64,000 nt of DNA. It comes from CAWBRT01 sp050015355 (lineage in GTDB: Bacteria; Acidobacteriota; Terriglobia; Terriglobales; Acidobacteriaceae). The stretch covers positions 1 to 64,000 of the forward strand of contig JBEKBO010000003.1 of the NCBI GenBank assembly GCA_050015355.1, given 5' to 3'. This document shows positions 25,841 through 34,316 of the stretch, one piece after another. Both the position numbers and the translations under genes were made by a program. The notes under the pieces were generated by a model that worked only from the letters and a program-made list of their open reading frames with translations, was not told the origin of the DNA and did no database searches. The stretch's first letter is position 1, and each line of letters begins with the position of its first letter.

Positions 25841-26192
25841 TGCAATCCTCCGCTGGAAGCCCCGCGCAACACCGGCTGAGTTGCTGAAGCGCCGGAAAAT
25901 GCACTGGGGAAAGACCCAGCCCGGACGAGGTTATGCCCGCGCCAACACCCTTGCAGTGAGGCGCCTCACAAGACACGTGTGATCACGCGCAGACCAGCTC
26001 TCTAAGATTGGCGTAGCGGGATGATCCTGTCGGGCGGGATATAGAAGGCTGCGGAAAACTGTTCTCCGCGGTGTCATCCTGAGCGCAGCGAAGGATCTGC
26101 TGTTTGCGCGTGCTGAAAAAAAGCAGATCCTTCGGTCGCGCAAAACCGGCGCGGCCTCAGGATGACACTGCTATGAGTTTTTCCGCAGCCTG
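25841..26192. other. Spacer between transketolase and the STN-like gene
   Basis: About 350 bp without a gene. The right half is a 144-bp hairpin element (listed separately). The left half should hold the transketolase promoter. Confidence 0.5.
26047..26190. repeat. 144-bp near-perfect inverted-repeat element (family 1)
   Basis: The ends are GGCTGCGGAAAACT (26047-26060) and AGTTTTTCCGCAGCC (26176-26190). Inside, TGTCATCCTGAG pairs with CTCAGGATGACA, and AAGGATCTGCT with AGCAGATCCTT. The whole unit can fold into one long hairpin. Related copies lie at 45857 and 63074. Confidence 0.8.
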
Positions 26193-26957
26193 CTAGCGGC
26201 CGAAATTATTCTGCTTCTGAAGTTGTTGTTGCAATTGGAGTTGTTGTTGCTGCTGCTGCTGCAATTGTTGCAAATCGCGCAATAACTGCTCAGGCGTTTT
26301 TGGCTGCTGCGGTTGCCCTGGCTGCGGCTGATCCGCGCCTGCGGCGTTCGGCGTCGGCGGCTGCCCGGGAGGAGGCTGGGTTGGCGGATTCGGCACAACG
26401 ACGGGTTCCCGGTCAGGCGTCTCGTCGGGGGTGTCGTTGTCGTCATTATTCGCCGCCGGGGACGGAGGAGGAGCTGGTCGAGCCGCGGCAGCGGAAGCAG
26501 ATGGCTGTTCGCGGGAGTTCTGCCGCACGGTCAGCATGACCCGAACGACGGAATTCGGCTGCTGCTGCGAACCAAGCAGAATGTAGTCATAGCGCGAGCC
26601 GTTCAGCAGCGACGCCAAGACGTCACGTGGTCCCCCAGGCCCAAGGTTGACGTAAACCCGCTCGCCCGCAAAGCCAGGAGAGTCGATGGATGCACCAGTG
26701 GTGTTCTGCACTGCCCGCAGCACGTCGCCTAAGGTGGAATTCTCGGCACGGATACTGAGTAATCCATCACGAAAAGTGACTTGCGGAGGATTGGCCGCTG
26801 TCTGAGCCGGCAGAGAGCCGGCTCTCTGGGCGGGCACCGGCTGCTGTCCCGCCGCCGGGAGCGCCGAAGCCCGCGTAGCTGGCGTTTGGCCCGGCAAGGC
26901 AGGAGCCAAAGCTGCAAGCAGAATCGAAGCGCATACGAATTTAGCTCTGATCCTCAT
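26193..26957 (-). CDS. Secreted protein with STN/secretin-N-like domain and Pro/Gln-rich tail
   Basis: A 254-residue protein starting MRIRAKFVCASILLAALAPALPGQ (signal peptide). Residues about 60-135 resemble an STN or secretin short domain (LLSIRAENSTLGDVLRAVQN, then PRDVLASLLNGSRYDYILLG). The rest is low complexity: a Pro-rich segment and then runs of Gln (LRDLQQLQQQQQQQLQL) to the end. Such domains bind envelope machines or TonB-type partners, but no secretin pore follows here. The upstream in-frame ATG at 27002 would put 15 residues before the signal peptide, so I chose 26957. Confidence 0.7.
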   Translation of the reverse strand: MRIRAKFVCASILLAALAPALPGQTPATRASALPAAGQQPVPAQRAGSLPAQTAANPPQVTFRDGLLSIRAENSTLGDVLRAVQNTTGASIDSPGFAGERVYVNLGPGGPRDVLASLLNGSRYDYILLGSQQQPNSVVRVMLTVRQNSREQPSASAAAARPAPPPSPAANNDDNDTPDETPDREPVVVPNPPTQPPPGQPPTPNAAGADQPQPGQPQQPKTPEQLLRDLQQLQQQQQQQLQLQQQLQKQNNFGR

Positions 26958-27255
26958 ACTGGAGCGTGGGCAGAATAGGTGTACCCCAAAGCCGGGCTTC
27001 ACGGGATATACCTTTCGCGAAACTGGCCCACTGGTCAGTCATTCTACACCTGTATCGCCGCGGCGCGTGGCCCGGATTCGATTTCGTCATCGCACGAAAC
27101 GTGTTTTTTGGGGCGGCCTGCTAGACTAGCTAGTGAGTCGTACTGATCCCCAACTTTATAGGAATTCCCGGCGGCTCCTATAGTGTGCCGTCGCTTACCG
27201 AGGTCCCCGGTGGACGCCGAAGGGTTGGGTGTGCCGGGGCGGAGGGCTGAAATCG

Positions 27256-28314
27256 GTGGTAAAAACTCTGGAATGGACTGACGCGGGCGTGTGCTTCATC
27301 GATCAGACGAAGCTGCCAACGGAAGAGGTCTACGTAACCTGCCGGACTTATCAGGAAGTCGCCGAAGCAATTCGGACGATGATCGTGCGCGGCGCCCCCG
27401 CGATTGGAGTGGCGGCGGCGATGGGGATAGCCCTCGGCGCGCGCGATCTCGAGGCCTCCGATATCGCGGAGTTTCGCAACGGATTCGGGCAGATTTGCCG
27501 TGCTCTGGGCAAAACCCGTCCCACCGCGGTCAACCTGTTCTGGGCCATCCGCCGCATGCAGCGCTGTTTCGAAGCGCTGATCGGAAACCCCATACCGCAG
27601 GTCAAACTGGGATTGATTGCCGAAGCTCAGCGCATGCATGACGAAGACATCGCAGCCAACCAGGCGATGGGCCGTTTTGGCGCTTCGCTGCTGCCTGACA
27701 GCGGCGGCGTGCTCACCCATTGCAACGCGGGCGCGCTTGCCACCGCGGGTTATGGAACCGCTCTGGGTGTGATCCGGGCCGCGGTCGAGGCCGGAAAACA
27801 GTTACACGTGTACGCCGACGAAACCCGTCCCTTCCTGCAAGGTGCCCGGCTAACCGCCTGGGAGCTGATGAAAGACGGCATTCCGACCACGCTCATCTGC
27901 GACAACATGGCTGGCGTCATGATGGCGCAGGGCAAAGTCCAGGCGGTGATCGTGGGCGCCGACCGCATCGCCGCCAATGGCGACACGGCGAACAAGATTG
28001 GCACTTATTCGGTCGCCATTCTGGCGCACGAGCATCACATCCCCTTTTACGTCGCCGCGCCTTTTTCCACCGTGGACATGGAGACGCCGGATGGATCGCG
28101 CATTCCCATCGAACAGCGCGCGGCCAGCGAAGTTACGCACATCGGCGGACGGCAGATGGCGCCGGACTCCGTGCTGATCGAAAATCCGGCATTCGACGTC
28201 ACGCCGTCCCGCTACATAGCGGCGATCATCACCGAACGGGGCCTTGCCCAAGCGCCTTACGTGGAATCGCTGCGCGCGCTGTCAACGGCGTCCGCTGGTG
28301 TTGGGCAAAGGTGA
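27256..28314 (+). CDS. mtnA: S-methyl-5-thioribose-1-phosphate isomerase
   Basis: Methionine-salvage enzyme converting methylthioribose-1-P to methylthioribulose-1-P, 352 residues from the GTG chosen. Family blocks are LEWTDAGVCFIDQTKLP, TMIVRGAPAIGVAAAMG, LTHCNAGALATAGYGTALG with the catalytic Cys, and IVGADRIAANGDTANKIGTY with the catalytic Asp. The frame is open to 27229, but homologues begin just before TLEWT, and the GTG at 27256 has GGAGG about 10 bases upstream. No other mtn gene is nearby. A strong hairpin lies 65 bp past the stop. Confidence 0.95.
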   Translation: MVKTLEWTDAGVCFIDQTKLPTEEVYVTCRTYQEVAEAIRTMIVRGAPAIGVAAAMGIALGARDLEASDIAEFRNGFGQICRALGKTRPTAVNLFWAIRRMQRCFEALIGNPIPQVKLGLIAEAQRMHDEDIAANQAMGRFGASLLPDSGGVLTHCNAGALATAGYGTALGVIRAAVEAGKQLHVYADETRPFLQGARLTAWELMKDGIPTTLICDNMAGVMMAQGKVQAVIVGADRIAANGDTANKIGTYSVAILAHEHHIPFYVAAPFSTVDMETPDGSRIPIEQRAASEVTHIGGRQMAPDSVLIENPAFDVTPSRYIAAIITERGLAQAPYVESLRALSTASAGVGQR

Positions 28315-28379
28315 GAAAAGCGTGGTTTGGCGGGCTTGATGAGTCGTCGCATGCTCCGGGCGGATGCCAACACGGGGTT

Positions 28380-28407
28380 CCCGGCAAACGCTTTGGCGTT
28401 TGCCGGG
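28380..28407 (+). terminator. 12-bp hairpin downstream of mtnA
   Basis: Perfect arms CCCGGCAAACGC (28380-28391) and GCGTTTGCCGGG (28396-28407) with loop TTTG. There is no U-tract. It resembles the short covarying hairpins described in the findings, so it may be a repeat rather than a dedicated terminator. Confidence 0.45.
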
Positions 28408-28497
28408 GTGACATCCAAGCCCGGCAGTGATGCTCAGGGGTATACAGACTGTGGAATTGCTCTAGCCTCCAGCACTCGCTGGGAGTCCGGCGGCCGG

Positions 28498-28749
28498 TTA
28501 ATTCTCTTCGCTCTGTGAACGCAGAATCTCGCGGATTTCACGATTGATGCGTGCCGCATCGCGAGAAGCAGTGTCGATGAGCTCGACCCATTTCTTGTTG
28601 GTGTCGTCCAGCTTGGCCTGACTCAGCAGGTAGGAAGCCTGCATGATGGTCTCGATAGAGTTGCTCAAATCGTGTGCCAAGGTGCGCAGGCTCTTGCTGA
28701 TCGCAAGCGGAATTCGTGGAACACTCCCCATCCCAGGCTCAGGTGTCAT
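28498..28749 (-). CDS. Stand-alone histidine-kinase dimerisation/phosphotransfer domain
   Basis: An 83-residue protein starting MTPEPGMGSVPRIPLAISK. It contains the H-box (LRTLAHDLSNSIETIMQASYLL) and the second helix (VELIDTASRDAARINREIREIL) of a HisKA four-helix bundle, then stops with no ATPase domain. It could be a phosphotransfer protein, a dominant partner of full kinases, or a remnant. The ATG has GAGG five bases upstream. The longer frame to 28818 runs into a dispersed repeat. It stands alone between mtnA and sod. Confidence 0.7.
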   Translation of the reverse strand: MTPEPGMGSVPRIPLAISKSLRTLAHDLSNSIETIMQASYLLSQAKLDDTNKKWVELIDTASRDAARINREIREILRSQSEEN

Positions 28750-29318
28750 TACTCCCTCTCGTAAAGCCGCGCTCTCTGCTAGAGCGGTTTCAGAATAGGT
28801 GTATCCCGGAGCTATCAACCTTCACGGAATAGACCTTTTGCGAAACTGGCCTAAGGTTAAGCATAGCAGCACTCGTCCGCTAATGCTTGGACGCGGACGC
28901 TTACGGCTGTGGTTGTGCCCGCCCGTTTTTCCAACTCAATGCGATACCAATATAAGGTAATCAGCTACTTAGCGCAAAAACCTGAATTGCGGAGACTCTT
29001 TTGGCCTTGGACGGCCTGCTGAAACGGGCTCTTTCCGAAGCTAGCGCGGTTCCACAGTAGGTATGTCCCGACATATCAGACTGTCATGGCGAGCGAAGTC
29101 GAGCCACCTTTTGTTCCTTACTGCTGAAAGACAAAGGATGGCTCCGCTTCGCGCCCGAACAGCTTCTTGCTTCTTGAACGTAATGCCGGGTACGCAGCCT
29201 GGCTGCTCCGGCCACTGGCGCTCGGCGCTCCGGGCGCCATGACATTCCCTTGGGATTTTTGGATATACCAATACGGGATGCTGTAGCGCTGTTCGCCCTT
29301 ACGGCGGCCTGCGCGGGG
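28750..29318. repeat. Spacer composed of dispersed repeat pieces
   Basis: About 570 bp without a gene. CTAGAGC..GGTGTATCCC at 28782-28808 and AGCTAGCGCGG..GGTATGTCCC at 29039-29070 are family-2 ends. A GTCATGGCGAGCGAAGTCGAG-like segment begins near 29085. The region is a mosaic of decayed copies. Confidence 0.5.
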
Positions 29319-29319
29319 C

Positions 29320-29344
29320 AAAAAAAAGCAGCCTCGCGGCTGCT
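29320..29344 (-). terminator. Rho-independent terminator of sod
   Basis: Arms AGCAGCC (29327-29333) and GGCTGCT (29338-29344) with loop TCGC. Eight A residues at 29320-29327 give a U-tract in minus-strand RNA. It lies 22 bp past the sod stop. Confidence 0.85.
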
Positions 29345-29366
29345 CTAATTCTCCGTTGTTTTTGGG

Positions 29367-29978
29367 TTATTTTGGAGCTTTTTCGAAGCGTTTGTTCACT
29401 TCGCTCCAGTTCACTACGTTCCACCATGCTTTGAGGTATTCGGCTCTCCGGTTCTGGTATTTGAGGTAATACGCGTGCTCCCAAACATCGTTTCCCATGA
29501 CCGGATAGAGGCCCTGCGAGAGCGGGCTGTCCTGGTTGGGCGTACTGATGACCTGCAAACCGCCCGAACCGCTGACCAGCCAGGCCCAACCGCTGCCGAA
29601 CTGCTTTGCGCCGGCATCGTTGAACTTCTCCTGGAATGCCGCAAAGTCACCGAAGGTTTTTTTGATGGCGTCGGCGATCGCGCCCGTGGGCGCCCCGCCC
29701 GCCTTCGGTCCCATGATCGTCCAGAACATCGAGTGGTTCACATGGCCACCGCCGTGATTGCGAACGGCGGTGCGAATTGCCTCGGGAACGCTGTTGAGGT
29801 TCTTGAGAATCTCCTCGGCGCCTTTGCTCTTTAGCTCGGGAGCCTTTTCCAGAGCCGCGTTGAAGTTGTCAACGTAAGCCTGGTGGTGCTTGTCATGATG
29901 CAGGTGCATCGTCTGCGCGTCGATGTACGGCTCGAGCGCCTCGTACGCGTACGGCAACGCGGGAACTTCGAAGGCCAT
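29367..29978 (-). CDS. sodA: Superoxide dismutase, Mn-type
   Basis: A 203-residue Fe/Mn superoxide dismutase starting MAFEVPALPYAYEALEPYID. The metal ligands are visible as His 27 (HLHHDKHH), His 82 (VNHSMFW) and the DVWEHAYY pair of Asp and His. GGGHVNH and STPNQDSPL (Gln in the second half) point to manganese rather than iron, on the usual rule. There is no signal peptide, so it is cytosolic. The frame is open upstream, but the ATG at 29978 has GGAGG five bases away. It ends in a clear terminator and is monocistronic. Confidence 0.95.
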   Translation of the reverse strand: MAFEVPALPYAYEALEPYIDAQTMHLHHDKHHQAYVDNFNAALEKAPELKSKGAEEILKNLNSVPEAIRTAVRNHGGGHVNHSMFWTIMGPKAGGAPTGAIADAIKKTFGDFAAFQEKFNDAGAKQFGSGWAWLVSGSGGLQVISTPNQDSPLSQGLYPVMGNDVWEHAYYLKYQNRRAEYLKAWWNVVNWSEVNKRFEKAPK

Positions 29979-30189
29979 TCTTTCCTCCAACAAATCTCCG
30001 TAGAACTTCAAGATGGATGCGTGGGGTTCTACTCGGGTCACAAATACTTTGTTCAGCGAGAGCCCCTATGCCCCAATCAACGCAACCCGTTTCGCTGGGC
30101 CGCGCGGCGTGTTCCTGACTGGGCGGTCGCGAATACTGGAAACGCCTTGCATCCAGATGCATGCCACGCGGCCCGGGTGCGCCCGGCCA

Positions 30190-30225
30190 ACCCAACAACG
30201 GTAAAAGCGGCTGTTATGGGGACCC
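30190..30225. repeat. Short hairpin repeat, degenerate copy (family 4)
   Basis: CCCAACAACGG followed by GGCTGTTATGGGGACCCC. The constant right end GGGGACCCC is kept but the stem is imperfect. It lies in the spacer between sod and the hydrolase gene. Confidence 0.45.
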
Positions 30226-30301
30226 CAAAGCGCGCGATTGAGTGAGTCGTCGCGCGGCCTGCCGCATCAAAATCCAGTAGCTCGCAAGTGGGAAGACTCA
30301 A

Positions 30302-30961
30302 TTGCAGACGACTTTTGCCACTTTCAATGGGAGACAAATCCCCGTCGATGTTTTCACGCCGGGCGCCGAAGGACGCTTCCCCATCGTCTGTGCTCTTCAT
30401 GGCTCCGGAGGGCTGCACAACGCGGGGGCGCTACAGGTCGGAGAACTGCTGGCAAGCCAGGGATTCTGCGTCTTTGTTCCACACTATTTCGCCGCCACAG
30501 ATACCCAATGGGCGGATGTGACTACCATCTGGCGGGAGTTTCCCAACTGGCTGCGGGTGGTTTCAGATTTGCTGGATTTCGCGGAGAAGCATCCGAAGGC
30601 CGACCCCGGCCGTATTGGACTTATCGGCTTTTCGCTCGGGGCATACCTGTCGCTGGCGTTGGGGTCGCAGCAGCAGCGCATCAAGGCCATTGTCGATTTC
30701 TTCGGCGGGCTGAGCGATTACTTCATCGAGCGGCTCACGCAACTGGCTCCGGTGCTGATTCTGCACGGCGAAGCCGACAAGGTCGTGCCGGTGAGCGAAG
30801 CGCACAAAGTCGCCCAAACCCTCGAGCAGCGCGGTCTGCCTTACGAAATGAAGCTCTACAGAAACGCGGGACACGGCTTTCACGGCCTTGAGATGTTGGA
30901 CGCCGGCCAGCGAGCCTACAAATTCCTGAAAAAGCACCTCGCAAACGGCCAAAGAGGTTGA
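30302..30961 (+). CDS. Dienelactone hydrolase family protein
   Basis: An alpha/beta hydrolase of 219 residues. The triad can be read as Ser 111 in GFSLGAY, Asp 159 in HGEADKVVP and His 191 in NAGHGFHG; HGSGGLHNAG at 33-42 forms the oxyanion region. The nucleophile is Ser rather than the Cys of classical dienelactone hydrolase, so an esterase or peptidase-like activity is possible. There is no signal peptide. The start is a TTG at 30302 with GGGA upstream. It is not linked to an aromatic-degradation operon here. Confidence 0.85.
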   Translation: MQTTFATFNGRQIPVDVFTPGAEGRFPIVCALHGSGGLHNAGALQVGELLASQGFCVFVPHYFAATDTQWADVTTIWREFPNWLRVVSDLLDFAEKHPKADPGRIGLIGFSLGAYLSLALGSQQQRIKAIVDFFGGLSDYFIERLTQLAPVLILHGEADKVVPVSEAHKVAQTLEQRGLPYEMKLYRNAGHGFHGLEMLDAGQRAYKFLKKHLANGQRG

Positions 30962-31073
30962 GAAGCGGACAGCCTCCGGTGACAACTTGGCTTCTCTTTC
31001 GAAGGACAATCTTGCCCGCGCGAGGCAGGCAAAGTATTCTCAACTCCTGAACTGCTGAAAGGAACCGGGAAGT

Positions 31074-31481
31074 ATGTGGCGTTTGTTCCTTGTCGCCGTG
31101 CTGTTGGCGTTGCCAACGCTCGCCTGGTGCGAAAACGCTGAAGCGGCCGATCCCGAGCTCATAGTTCACCGGGCGTTGTTCCAGATTTCGAAAGGCGCCT
31201 ACAACGCGGAAGATGAAAAACAGGTACGCCGGCTCGGAGATGCCGCGTCGGTAGCCTTCACCAAAGAGATTGGCAACCGGCAGATGAAGTGGACCGACAT
31301 CGAGAACTTCTTGTTCCTGGTCCACGAAGCTTTTGCCACGCCATCCACAATCCAGAACCCGCGTGATCGCAAGCCAAAGACGAGCTTGTTCGTGCTTCAG
31401 ACTTTGAATCACCTGCCCTTGACGGACGAACTCAAGCGATCCATCGCGGATACAAAGGTTTTCCTGGAGGGGCGGCAATAG
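31074..31481 (+). CDS. Exported hypothetical protein (135 aa)
   Basis: The signal peptide is residues 1-19 (MWRLFLVAVLLALPTLAWC), with a Cys at the end that could mark a lipoprotein, although the box is not ideal. The mature part is helical and polar (GAYNAEDEKQVRRLGDAASV, IENFLFLVHEAFATPS). No family is recognised. The ATG has AAGGAACCGGGAAG upstream. It lies 112 bp after the hydrolase gene on the same strand. Confidence 0.7.
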   Translation: MWRLFLVAVLLALPTLAWCENAEAADPELIVHRALFQISKGAYNAEDEKQVRRLGDAASVAFTKEIGNRQMKWTDIENFLFLVHEAFATPSTIQNPRDRKPKTSLFVLQTLNHLPLTDELKRSIADTKVFLEGRQ

Positions 31482-31530
31482 TCGCGGTGCTGAGGCTGGT
31501 GGACGATTCGAAATCCATCGCTCCCGCTGG

Positions 31531-32244
31531 CTATGCGACTGTCTTTTCTCCGCTGGTAAAAAGCTCCATCTCCTTCAGAGTTGCACTGATGATCAGCTCC
31601 GGCTCGGTTGCCGCCTGCACTTCTTCGGGCCGCAATCCCGGCGCGATTTCTTCCAGCACGAGCCCTCGCCCGCGAACCACCTTGATGTAACCCATCTCTG
31701 TCACAATCGTGTCCACGACGCCGAGACCGGTGATCGGGAGCCCACAGCGTTTCAGAATCTTCGGGCGGCCATCCTTCGCAGTATGTTCCATGGCGACGAT
31801 TACGCGTCTGGCGCCGGCGACCAGGTCCATGGCCCCGCCCATGCCTTTGACCATCTTGCCCGGAATCATCCAGTTCGCCAGGTTGCCTTCCTCATCCACT
31901 TCCATGGCGCCAAGCACGCTCAGGTTGACGTGCCCGCCGCGAATCATGGCAAACGATTCGGCGCTGGAGAAATAAGCGGTCCCCGGAATCTGCGTGACCG
32001 TCTCCTTCCCGGCGTTGATCAGGTCCGGATCTTCCGTGCCCGCGACCGGGTAGGGTCCTATGCCCAGCATCCCGTTCTCGCTTTGCAGGACGACATCCAT
32101 TCCCGGTGGCACATGGTTGGCGACCAGCGTCGGCATGCCGATGCCGAGGTTCACATAGAAGCCGTCGCGCAACTCGCGGGCGATGCGCCGCACGATGAAT
32201 TCCCGCTTGACTGCGTCCTGTTCCTTACCAGTTTTCGTGGCCAT
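31531..32244 (-). CDS. scoB: 3-oxoacid CoA-transferase subunit B
   Basis: A 237-residue beta subunit of SCOT-type CoA transferase, which moves CoA between succinyl-CoA and acetoacetate or similar acids. The catalytic Glu is in LQSENGMLGIGPYP (residue 56). GIGMPTLVANHVP and GGHVNLSVLGAMEVDEEGN are family blocks. It lies 45 bp after the alpha-subunit gene on the same strand, so the two form an operon. It has full length and no odd features. Confidence 0.95.
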   Translation of the reverse strand: MATKTGKEQDAVKREFIVRRIARELRDGFYVNLGIGMPTLVANHVPPGMDVVLQSENGMLGIGPYPVAGTEDPDLINAGKETVTQIPGTAYFSSAESFAMIRGGHVNLSVLGAMEVDEEGNLANWMIPGKMVKGMGGAMDLVAGARRVIVAMEHTAKDGRPKILKRCGLPITGLGVVDTIVTEMGYIKVVRGRGLVLEEIAPGLRPEEVQAATEPELIISATLKEMELFTSGEKTVA

Positions 32245-32289
32245 ATTTGTCCTCGCGTTGAAACCTGTTCCCAGATGGTGCCCGGAAGC

Positions 32290-32991
32290 TCAGGCAGCCG
32301 TCTTTCTGACCGTCCTGCGCTCGATCCGCTTTTCTTCTCCAGCCGCCTGGAAGATGCGCCGCACATAAATGCTGGGAGTGTGTATCTGCTCCGCTGGAAT
32401 TTCGCCGGGCTCGACCAGCTCTTCCACTTCGGCAATGGTGACTCCGCCGGCGGTTGCGATCATCGGGTTGAAGTTCTGCGCTGTTTTGCGGTAGACGAGG
32501 TTCCCCCACCTATCGCCTTTCCAGGCCTTCACCAGCGAGAAGTCGGCTTTCAGCCAGCGCTCCATAACGTAGCTTCGGCCCTCGAACTCATGGGTTTCCT
32601 TGCCTTCGGCAACCACGGTCCCGACGCCCGTCGGGGTATAAAACGCCGGAATCCCGGCGCCCCCGGCGCGAATGCGCTCGGCAAGCGTGCCTTGCGGAAT
32701 CAGTTCCAGTTCGAGTTTGCCGGCCAGCACCATCTCTTCGAAAAGCCGGTTCTCGCCTACGTAGCTGCCCTTGTGACTGCGAATCTGCCCTTTCTGAAGC
32801 AGCAGGCCCAGTCCGAAGTCATCCACGCCCATGTTGTTGCTGATGGTGTTGAGATTCCTGACGCCTTTCTCCACCAAAGCGGCGATCAGGTTTTCGGGAA
32901 TTCCGCACAAGCCGAACCCGCCAACCATCAACGTAGCACCATCCTCAATGTCAAAGATCGCCTCTTTGGCATTGGCGAATACCTTATCCAT
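32290..32991 (-). CDS. scoA: 3-oxoacid CoA-transferase subunit A
   Basis: A 233-residue alpha subunit starting MDKVFANAKEAIFDIEDGATLMVGG. The glycine-rich GGFGLCGIPENLIAAL and the later GDRWGNLVYRKTAQNFNP identify the family. The frame is open to 33288, but that extension has unrelated composition. The ATG at 32991 matches the family start and has a G-rich site upstream. It pairs with scoB for ketone-body or fatty-acid use. Confidence 0.95.
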   Translation of the reverse strand: MDKVFANAKEAIFDIEDGATLMVGGFGLCGIPENLIAALVEKGVRNLNTISNNMGVDDFGLGLLLQKGQIRSHKGSYVGENRLFEEMVLAGKLELELIPQGTLAERIRAGGAGIPAFYTPTGVGTVVAEGKETHEFEGRSYVMERWLKADFSLVKAWKGDRWGNLVYRKTAQNFNPMIATAGGVTIAEVEELVEPGEIPAEQIHTPSIYVRRIFQAAGEEKRIERRTVRKTAA

Positions 32992-33188
32992 GTATGCCCC
33001 CCACCAAGCGGAAACCGCGCAACAAACTCTATATGAACTTAAAGGCAGCCGCAACTCCGTCGATGCCTGTGCTGCGCGAATTCCCGCGAAATGTATGTTG
33101 AAGAGAAGCCGGGCTTTCCCGCCCGGGGCGGCAATTCCGTGCCACGCCAATCTTGAAAAGCTCAGGTGAAGCGGGGGACTGGGGCGAA

Positions 33189-33743
33189 TCAGCGCCCGTA
33201 CTTTTCGATCCATTCGTCTTGCCGGCGTTCGAGTTCCAGGTCGATCCAGCCGATGTAGGAACGACCGTCCCGGGCTTTGCCGATCCAAACGCGGGTCGTG
33301 GGCTCGATCCGGGCGTCACCCTGCTTGCTAAAAGTGATGCCGGCCTCGCGACCCAGCGAGGAGCGCAGCGCCTCCAGGTCCGTTGGGTAAAACAGAGTCG
33401 TCATCAGCCGGTCATTATAGAAAGTCATCACCAGCTCGCCGCTGGCGCCGAATCTCGCAAAGCCCTGGCGCGAGATAGTCAATATCCTGAACGGCGGCCT
33501 TTGGTCGCTCGTCAGCGGGCGCCGATCCTCAAGAACATCCCAATCGCCGGGCTTGAGATTCAACTCGCGCTGCACTTTTTGCTGGCTGTACCCGCTGTAG
33601 AGCGGCGGTAGCAGCTTGGTAGGCTTCGGTTCGTCTTTTCCCCGGCAGCCGGAAACGAATAGCAAGGCCAGCAAGGCGAGCGCGAGGGCCGGGGCGAATG
33701 AGAATTCGCGGCGCGGAGGCGACACTGTTCGATGGAGGCTCAC
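33189..33743 (-). CDS. Lipoprotein of unknown function
   Basis: A 184-residue precursor. A basic N-terminus (HRTVSPPRREFSF) and hydrophobic stretch (APALALALLALL) lead to the lipobox VSGC with Cys 33, so it should be a lipid-anchored envelope protein. The mature part has LPPLYSGYSQQKVQRELNL and SRQGFARFGASGELVMTFYND segments and a C-terminal charged helix. I do not recognise a named domain. It lies between the CoA transferase and FtsB genes on the same strand but with wide gaps, so it is probably separately transcribed. Confidence 0.75.
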   Translation of the reverse strand: MSLHRTVSPPRREFSFAPALALALLALLFVSGCRGKDEPKPTKLLPPLYSGYSQQKVQRELNLKPGDWDVLEDRRPLTSDQRPPFRILTISRQGFARFGASGELVMTFYNDRLMTTLFYPTDLEALRSSLGREAGITFSKQGDARIEPTTRVWIGKARDGRSYIGWIDLELERRQDEWIEKYGR

Positions 33744-33840
33744 GGCGGCAGTATAACTCTGCCCCAGCCCGCGCAGCTACGGCGCGTGCCGGGAACCCCG
33801 CGCCTGGCAAGGTCATCGGCACGCGGAAGTGAGGGACCTA

Positions 33841-34200
33841 TCAGTGCTTCTGCGCGGTTGCCGTGGAAGGGATGGATTCGACTTTGGGGGCCGGGAGAAC
33901 GTAGATCAGCTCGCCCGGTTTCGCATACTTCAATTGCTCACGGGCTTCCTTCTCGATTGCCTGCGGATTTGTCTTGAGGGAGTTGACACGCTGCCGCAGC
34001 CTTTCGTTCTCCGCCTGCGCCTGTTGCACTTCCTGTTGCAGATGCTTGTACTCATTCACCTTCTGCCGGTAGGCCATCATGCCGTTTGCGCCGAACATAA
34101 CGTGATAAAACAGCCACCCGGCAAACACAGCCACGCAGCCCGTCGCCAGCCATTGCCGGCGCGAGCACAAGCCTCGGGCGATTGCGCGCAAAAAAATCAT
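33841..34200 (-). CDS. ftsB: FtsB/DivIC-family septum formation initiator
   Basis: A 119-residue single-pass protein. A basic N-terminus is followed by a membrane helix near 18-36 (WLATGCVAVFAGWLFYHVMF) and a periplasmic coiled coil at about 44-75 (YRQKVNEYKHLQQEVQQAQ to ERLRQRVNSL). The short conserved EKEAREQLKYAKPGELIYVLP ends the family domain. Such proteins join FtsL and FtsQ at the division site. FtsB is usually near eno; here it lies downstream of a phosphohexomutase gene. Confidence 0.88.
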   Translation of the reverse strand: MIFLRAIARGLCSRRQWLATGCVAVFAGWLFYHVMFGANGMMAYRQKVNEYKHLQQEVQQAQAENERLRQRVNSLKTNPQAIEKEAREQLKYAKPGELIYVLPAPKVESIPSTATAQKH

Positions 34201-34221
34201 TCCAGCCTTGCGAATCTCGTC

Positions 34222-34316
34222 TAGAGCAGTTTAGGAATTAGTGTATCCCGCGTTCACCGCCGGGCTGAAAAACGCCCGGCTGCTTCGACGACTACACCTT
34301 TCGCTAAAATGGTCTA
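34222..34316. repeat. Family-2 repeat piece between ftsB and the mutase gene
   Basis: Starts TCTAGAGCAGTTTAGGAATT, then GTGTATCCCG, and ends CACCTTTCGCTAAAATGGTCTAG, so both ends carry CTAG-type termini. The same ends occur at 26955-27030 and 28782-28860. Confidence 0.6.
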
